Shown piece after piece: positions 63,029-64,000 of a stretch of DNA of 64,000 bases. Both the position numbers and the translations under genes were made by a program. The DNA comes from Myxococcota bacterium (GTDB lineage: Bacteria; Myxococcota_A; Bradymonadia; UBA7976; UBA1532). Within the stretch, counting starts at the first letter, position 1. Each line of letters begins with the position of its first letter. The notes beneath the pieces are model-generated. The model did no database searches and had not been told where the DNA came from. It saw only the letters and a list, made by a program, of their open reading frames with translations. Where the stretch lies: the NCBI GenBank assembly GCA_963169045.1, contig CAUJDF010000026.1:1-64000 (forward strand). The letters are read 5' to 3'.

Positions 63029-63589
63029 TCAGCTCGGGGCGCGCCACTTGATGTTGCAGCCGAGCGACGGCGTCTGTTCCGGCGAGGGCGCCTCGCCGCG
63101 CAGCACGGCGTCGCACGCGGCGCGCAGGTCGGCGCCCGTGACCGGGACGGCATTGCCGGGGCGGCTCGCGTCGAACTGGCCGCGGTAGACGAGGCGGCGC
63201 GCGCCGTCGAACAGGAAGAAGTCGGGCGTGCACGCCGCGTCGTAGGCGCGCGCCACCACCTGTGTCGCGTCGTACAGATACGGGAACACATAGCCGGCGA
63301 GCTCGGCCTCGCGCTTCATCGCGGGCGGGGCGTCGTCGGGATAGGCGTCGGCGTCGTTGGCGTTGATGGCGACGACGGCGAGGCCGCGCTCCACGTACTC
63401 GCGGGCGAACGCCGACAGGCCGTCGCGCAGGTGCTTCACGAACGGGCAGTGGTTGCAGATGAACATCACGAGCAGGCCCGGCGCGGCGCGGAAGTCGTCG
63501 CGCCGGTGCACGCGGCCGTCGGGATCGGGCAGCGCGAAGTCGGGCGCGGGGGTGCCGAGCGGGACCATCGTCGAGGGGGTGCGGGCCAT
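63029..63589 (-). CDS. Thioredoxin-family (AhpC/TSA-like) protein
   Basis: A 186-residue thioredoxin-fold protein of the small thiol-disulfide/peroxiredoxin-like group. Residues about 28-75 hold RDDFRAAPGLLVMFICNHCPFVKHL, whose CNHC pair is the redox centre. Further typical features are DAACTPDFFLF and the C-terminal SLGCNIKW, which recurs in this family. No signal peptide, so cytoplasmic. The start at 63589 (MARTPS) is set by the family-like N-terminus. It begins 2 bases after the stop of the truncated M14-like gene on the same strand. Confidence 0.88.
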   Translation of the reverse strand: MARTPSTMVPLGTPAPDFALPDPDGRVHRRDDFRAAPGLLVMFICNHCPFVKHLRDGLSAFAREYVERGLAVVAINANDADAYPDDAPPAMKREAELAGYVFPYLYDATQVVARAYDAACTPDFFLFDGARRLVYRGQFDASRPGNAVPVTGADLRAACDAVLRGEAPSPEQTPSLGCNIKWRAPS

Positions 63590-63591
63590 GT

Positions 63592-64000
63592 TCACACCAG
63601 TCCGAAGTCGGTGAGCAGGAAGTCGACGACGGCCTTCTGCATCTCGACGCGGCGCGGCTCGTCGAAGCCCATCCACGTCTCGATGCACAGACCGACGCAG
63701 CCGATGGCATCGACGATCACCTCCGTCGAGGACGTCGGCACGGGGAAGAACAGCGGCGCCCAGCGCTCCTCGGGCGCGGCCGTGCGGTTCATGTGTTCGA
63801 CGAGACGGTCGACGACGGCGGGGCGGGGCTCGACGCCGTAGACCACCGTCTGGCCGAACGACGGCACCACCGCCGGGTCGTAGCGCCTTCTGCTCTCGTG
63901 CAGGGTCACGACGAGGGCCGGCCGCTCGTCGAGCACGAGGTCCATGAAGCGGCGCGCGAGGCGGCGCTCGGCCTCGGGCGCCGTGGCTTCGCCGGGGAAG
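63592..64000 (-). CDS. Partial M14/AstE-like zinc hydrolase, cut by the window edge
   Basis: The last 136 codons of a gene that continues past 64000. The visible part has FPGEATAPEAERRLARRFMDLVLDE, then VVTLHESRRRYDP and CIETWMGFDE, matching the C-terminal part of succinylglutamate desuccinylase/aspartoacylase or M14 carboxypeptidase-like enzymes; the His and Glu belong to the metal and catalytic sites. An ATG at 63945 is internal, not the start. The zinc-binding N-terminal half is not in the window, so the exact activity is open. Confidence 0.6.
   Translation of the reverse strand, partial: FPGEATAPEAERRLARRFMDLVLDERPALVVTLHESRRRYDPAVVPSFGQTVVYGVEPRPAVVDRLVEHMNRTAAPEERWAPLFFPVPTSSTEVIVDAIGCVGLCIETWMGFDEPRRVEMQKAVVDFLLTDFGLV

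Overview
The window is about 64 kb of very GC-rich bacterial chromosome, read here as Myxococcota, probably a Polyangia-type lineage. The evidence is near-saturated G/C at third codon positions, two proteins ending in MYXO-CTERM-like tails (Cys, hydrophobic stretch, Arg cluster), many secreted lipoproteins with Ala/Pro/Asp 'PDA' linkers, a thrombospondin type 3 repeat protein, FG-GAP and collagen-like surface proteins, and many two-component and clan CD protease genes. The species is not identifiable by eye. I saw no rRNA, tRNA, CRISPR array, insertion sequence or prophage. The extreme composition opens long spurious frames opposite real genes; these are left out.

Layout. 1-407: low-complexity GC repeat. 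408-5031 (minus): a GT4 glycosyltransferase behind an Mla/MCE lipid transporter (MlaE with STAS, MlaF, MlaD, auxiliary lipoprotein). 5104-10723 (minus): a tight cassette of a TPR-CHAT lipoprotein protease, a subtilase (S8) and a membrane protein with 15-residue repeats. 10918-13162 (plus): miaE, a PIG-L deacetylase and a GT4 enzyme, overlapping. 13163-13974: poorly coding, possibly decayed DNA. 13975-18749: a MYXO-CTERM toroid protein, ung, a leucine-dehydrogenase-like gene and a secreted protein. 18753-26221 (minus): a collagen-like protein, then an ECF sigma / anti-sigma / caspase / FG-GAP operon and a large lipoprotein. 26396-36292: a nitroreductase-like protein tail to tail with a signalling operon (receiver-kinase, PilZ-containing protein, tandem hybrid kinase, E1-like/nitroreductase fusion). 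36428-43642: a gluzincin lipoprotein, a copper-monooxygenase-like lipoprotein with a c-heme motif, a coiled-coil protein, then FIST, a molybdopterin/pentapeptide fusion and PAP2 overlapping by 4 bases each. 43727-52463: the GlgE alpha-glucan pathway (GH13-GlgE fusion, TreS-maltokinase fusion, GlgB), followed by a six-hairpin glycosidase. 52468-64000: mostly secreted lipoproteins (two M23-type, two Cys-rich), an RNA methyltransferase, a thioredoxin-like protein and a truncated M14/AstE-like enzyme.

How the parts work together. The trehalose-to-glucan block is complete as a pathway: TreS makes maltose, maltokinase phosphorylates it, GlgE polymerises maltose-1-phosphate and GlgB branches the product. 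The Mla block should move phospholipid between the membranes. The best candidate for an undescribed system is the pair of clan CD protease loci, CHAT+subtilase at 5-11 kb and caspase+sigma/anti-sigma at 20-25 kb. By eye, each carries a single-span membrane protein whose outer domain looks alike, suggesting two versions of one envelope-sensing protease module.
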